DNA of 64,000 nucleotides from Microcebus murinus (lineage: Eukaryota > Chordata > Mammalia > Primates > Cheirogaleidae): positions 81,202,001-81,266,000 of the forward strand of contig NC_134108.1 in the NCBI RefSeq assembly GCF_040939455.1. Direction: 5' to 3'. A program made the position numbers and the translations under genes. How positions within the stretch are numbered: the stretch's first letter is position 1; the number at the start of each line of letters is the position of its first letter. Positions 61,640 through 64,000 of this stretch are shown here, piece by piece. The notes beneath the pieces are model-generated. The model was not told where the DNA came from, did not search any database, and saw only the letters and a program-made list of their open reading frames with translations.

Positions 61640-62365
61640 ATCATCAAGAAAGATGATCATTTGTGATGTTCTCTAATTTAAGCTGTAAGTAAATAAAATT
61701 CTTGATTTATAAAAAGGGAAATATATATAAAAAGCGAAATATTAATGTGTCTGTAGAACAAAGTGTGTCTGGTGGGGGTGAGAGGGAGTAAAGAGGAGTG
61801 AAAGTATAATTATTCTGTCTAAAATGCTTCCCTTTTTAAAATGAATCATTTTAAATATCAAGCTGTCAGTGCATTTACAATCTGATATGATTGACCAGAT
61901 TTCATTTCCTCATGGTTTTTTAGAGCAGAGCTGCTAGGTAAAGTGAGGGAACAGTGTCAATGGTGCAAAACCTCATGTGTCTGTGATTTCGGGGTGCAAA
62001 CTGACCCAGACCAGAATAGCGCCAGGTTTGCACTGCTGCCTGTGAGACTCAAATGGCATGTTAGGAAACATGATTAATAGAAAATGGGAGTGGAAGGAGG
62101 AGAAAAAAGTATCCTTAAAGATTGCATGTATCTTTGTTTTCTCTGGATTTACAATCTTTCTTTAATAGAACTGTGGCTTGCTCGTCACCATCTTAAATAA
62201 AACTGCCATGTTAGAAAGAGGCCAAACCACTTACGAGAAAACCTATTTCCTCTCTATCTCTCATTTTTTATTAAAAGGTCCCTCACTCTGTTTCAGATGC
62301 TAATTGAAGAGGATTCTTTAAAGTGGGAGGGGGAGGGGAAAACACAGAGGCAAGATCTCTAAAAC
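61640..62365. other. Unassigned DNA
   Basis: No gene or nameable repeat. Confidence 0.4.
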
Positions 62366-62373
62366 ACTTAATG

Positions 62374-62601
62374 CAGGCGTCCTCAAACCACAGCCCGGCC
62401 TGTGGGCCACATGTGGCGGCCGAGGACTTTCATCCGGCCCGTGGGGTGTTTTTGCCACCGCTGCCTGTCCTGCTTAGCAGCCAACTTGTCCTGGGGCCCA
62501 CAGTGCACATGTGTGGAATGTGCACCACACTCTCCAACGGCCCTCCGACGGTCTGAGGGACAGTGAACTGGCCCCCGGTTTAAAAAGTTTGACGACCCCT
62601 G
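62374..62601 (-). mobile_element. Short non-autonomous hAT element (MITE), 228 bp
   Basis: Starts CAGGCGTCCTCAAACCACAG and ends AAAAAGTTTGACGACCCCTG, bounded by a perfect 8-bp duplication ACTTAATG (62366-62373 and 62602-62609). The right-hand block is the reverse complement of the left block of the 39658 element (the CTCAGACCGTTGGAGGGCC region), so this copy is called minus relative to it. It is GC-rich with a distinct interior. The plus frame 62323-62556 reads across it and is not a gene. Confidence 0.95.
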
Positions 62602-62609
62602 ACTTAATG

Positions 62610-63268
62610 AAAAGATTTCTCAAATACTTCATTATATAGAAAAATCTGCCCTTCTTTTTTCTCACCAGAGTAAGCAATATGAGAGGATCCTTATTGCAAA
62701 TAAAGAACTCTGATGGAAATTCCCTTTGGAAATTGCCATTTTTTTCCTGTGGATCTAGGGCTGGCTTACCTCGTGTGATTTCAAGATGTCAGGAGTGTCC
62801 TCAGCTGACAATAGCTACACCGTTTCTCCTCTGAGGTTGACAGACTGCTTCTTTCACGTAAGCCCTGGGTGCCCTAGACAAATAAGCTAGGCTCTGGCCA
62901 TTTGTAGTTCTGTCACAGAGCCAGGATGGTTGCCCTAGGGAAAGAGAATTTTGATAGGCAGAAGGTGATTGACAGGGTCCTTGTGGAAAACCCCAAACAG
63001 CATGAGGACAAGGATGTCCCTCTGTGAGGGGGAGACAGGACTCCAACAAGTGGGCAATGATTGGAAAACAAATGGAGAAGAGCATAGATATTAAAGTCTG
63101 CCTCCTTCACTGTTCATGAGTCAGCTGGGGGAGGCAGAAGACAAAGGGACTTTTTTGAAGAGATATAAACAAATGAAAAATAAAAAGCAATGCTGTTGTT
63201 TCATAATTAAATAAAAAATTAAGTCAATTAAAAAACTAGAAGAAATTTAAAGGGAGCAAAGCCACCTC
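62610..63268. other. Unassigned DNA
   Basis: No gene. Two minus-strand frames (62801-63085 and 62913-63110) overlap each other and have no recognisable domains. Confidence 0.35.
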
Positions 63269-63279
63269 AAAACTACTTT

Positions 63280-63452
63280 CCAATTGGCCGGGCATGGTGG
63301 CACATGCTTGTAGTCGGGAGGCTGAGGCAGGAGGATTGCTTGAGCCCAGGGGTTTGAGGTTGCTAGGCTGATGCCACAGCACTCACTCTAGCCTGGGCAA
63401 CAAAGCGAGACTCTGTCTAAAAAAATAAATAAATAAATAAATAAAAACATAA
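63280..63452 (+). mobile_element. Alu right-monomer fragment with internal deletions
   Basis: Begins at the right monomer (AATTGGCCGGGCATGGTGGC) and lacks the left monomer. Small internal losses remove the CCAGCTACT and GTGAGC segments. It ends in an (AAAT)n tail. The duplication AAAACTACTTT at 63269-63279 and 63453-63463 shows that it inserted in this truncated state. Confidence 0.93.
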
Positions 63453-63463
63453 AAAACTACTTT

Positions 63464-63805
63464 GCTCTAGATGCCATGACTTATTGAGATCATCGGATCA
63501 TCTGACCCTGAGAATCTCTGTTTTTGGACCAGATACTCATGTCCCCCAGGATGGGGCCTTAAGTAGGGCATGCTAAGTGAATGGGATGGGAGCTGTGGGG
63601 TCTCTTTGGCCTTTTTACGAAATGCTCAGGTTCTGGGGAGAGGGAGAGGGTGTGGCATGTATAACAGTGGTGCTAATAAAATGTATCTATCCAAGTATTT
63701 GCGTCTTGTAACTTGCTCTCAACTTGTTAATGGAGAATAATATGTTGCTTATTTCCAGATACAGCATAACTCTGAGATTACCAGAGTTTAGTATTGTAAT
63801 CTCAA
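63464..63805. other. Unassigned DNA
   Basis: No gene or repeat recognised. Confidence 0.4.
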
Positions 63806-63808
63806 AGT

Positions 63809-64000
63809 TTAAAAAAAATTTTTTTTTATTATCTCATATTCTGTGGGTACAAATATTGTTATGGTTACATATCCTGCCCCTGCCCCTCCTCCCCACCCCA
63901 CCATGCAAGAGCTTCAAGCGTGCCCAGCCTCTAAGTGGTGCGCACTGCACCCACCATATAAGTGTGTACCCTTCCCCTTCTCCCCCCCTTCCACCTGTCA
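63809..64000 (-). mobile_element. L1 LINE 3' end running off the window, reverse orientation
   Basis: A T-run, then ATATTCTGTGGGTACAAATA, a C-rich tract and AAGTGGTGCGCACTGCACCC. This is the reverse complement of a primate L1 3' UTR of the type seen at 25.0 kb (a GTGGTGCGCACTGTC word occurs in both). The 5' extent lies beyond the window edge. Confidence 0.88.

Overview
This is mammalian nuclear DNA, AT-rich and almost certainly non-coding. I see no convincing protein-coding gene, no rRNA, no intact tRNA, no CpG island and no CRISPR or bacterial feature. All open frames are short (126 codons or fewer), lack splice-supported or family-recognisable content, and often read through repeats (Alu, CA/GT runs, LINE tails). 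The window fits an intergenic region or a very large intron.

Organism: the dimeric Alu elements carry the middle segment typical of strepsirrhine primates (ACTATAAATAGAAAGAAATT, then a TGGCCAACT stretch before the right monomer). The youngest L1 3' ends are also of strepsirrhine type. No galago-type tRNA SINEs were noticed. I therefore infer a Malagasy lemur or close relative; the species cannot be named from this sequence.

Layout: 0-12 kb is mostly old unique or decayed DNA with MIR and L1M relics and a local 240-bp duplication (7.9 and 8.7 kb). 12-15.1 kb holds L2 and then an L1M tail. 15.6-18.7 kb holds two plus-strand Alus and a possible tRNA-like relic. 20-25.1 kb holds L2, MIR and two L1 3' fragments. 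25-33 kb is largely unassigned, with L2 pieces, a tiny 41-bp retroinsertion and a homeodomain-site-rich candidate enhancer. 33-38.3 kb is an LTR/DNA-transposon cluster: an MER1-like hAT element, an MLT1-like LTR, and a complete but decayed MaLR provirus with a second solo LTR nested inside it. 38.3-50 kb holds a (TG)n run, a hAT MITE, an Alu, MIRs, two L1 ends and a Tigger-like MITE. 50-64 kb holds a MER5-like element split by an Alu, several MIR/L2 pieces, a Z-DNA-prone GT/GC run, a probable LTR, a second hAT MITE with a perfect 8-bp target duplication, an Alu right-monomer fragment and an L1 end running off the window.

The best-supported content is structural: insertions with matched target-site duplications read directly from the sequence. 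These give a relative history of insertion. I found no new biological system; the candidate enhancer, promoter and exon are low-confidence leads. Repeat family names come from memory of consensus sequences, not from a search.
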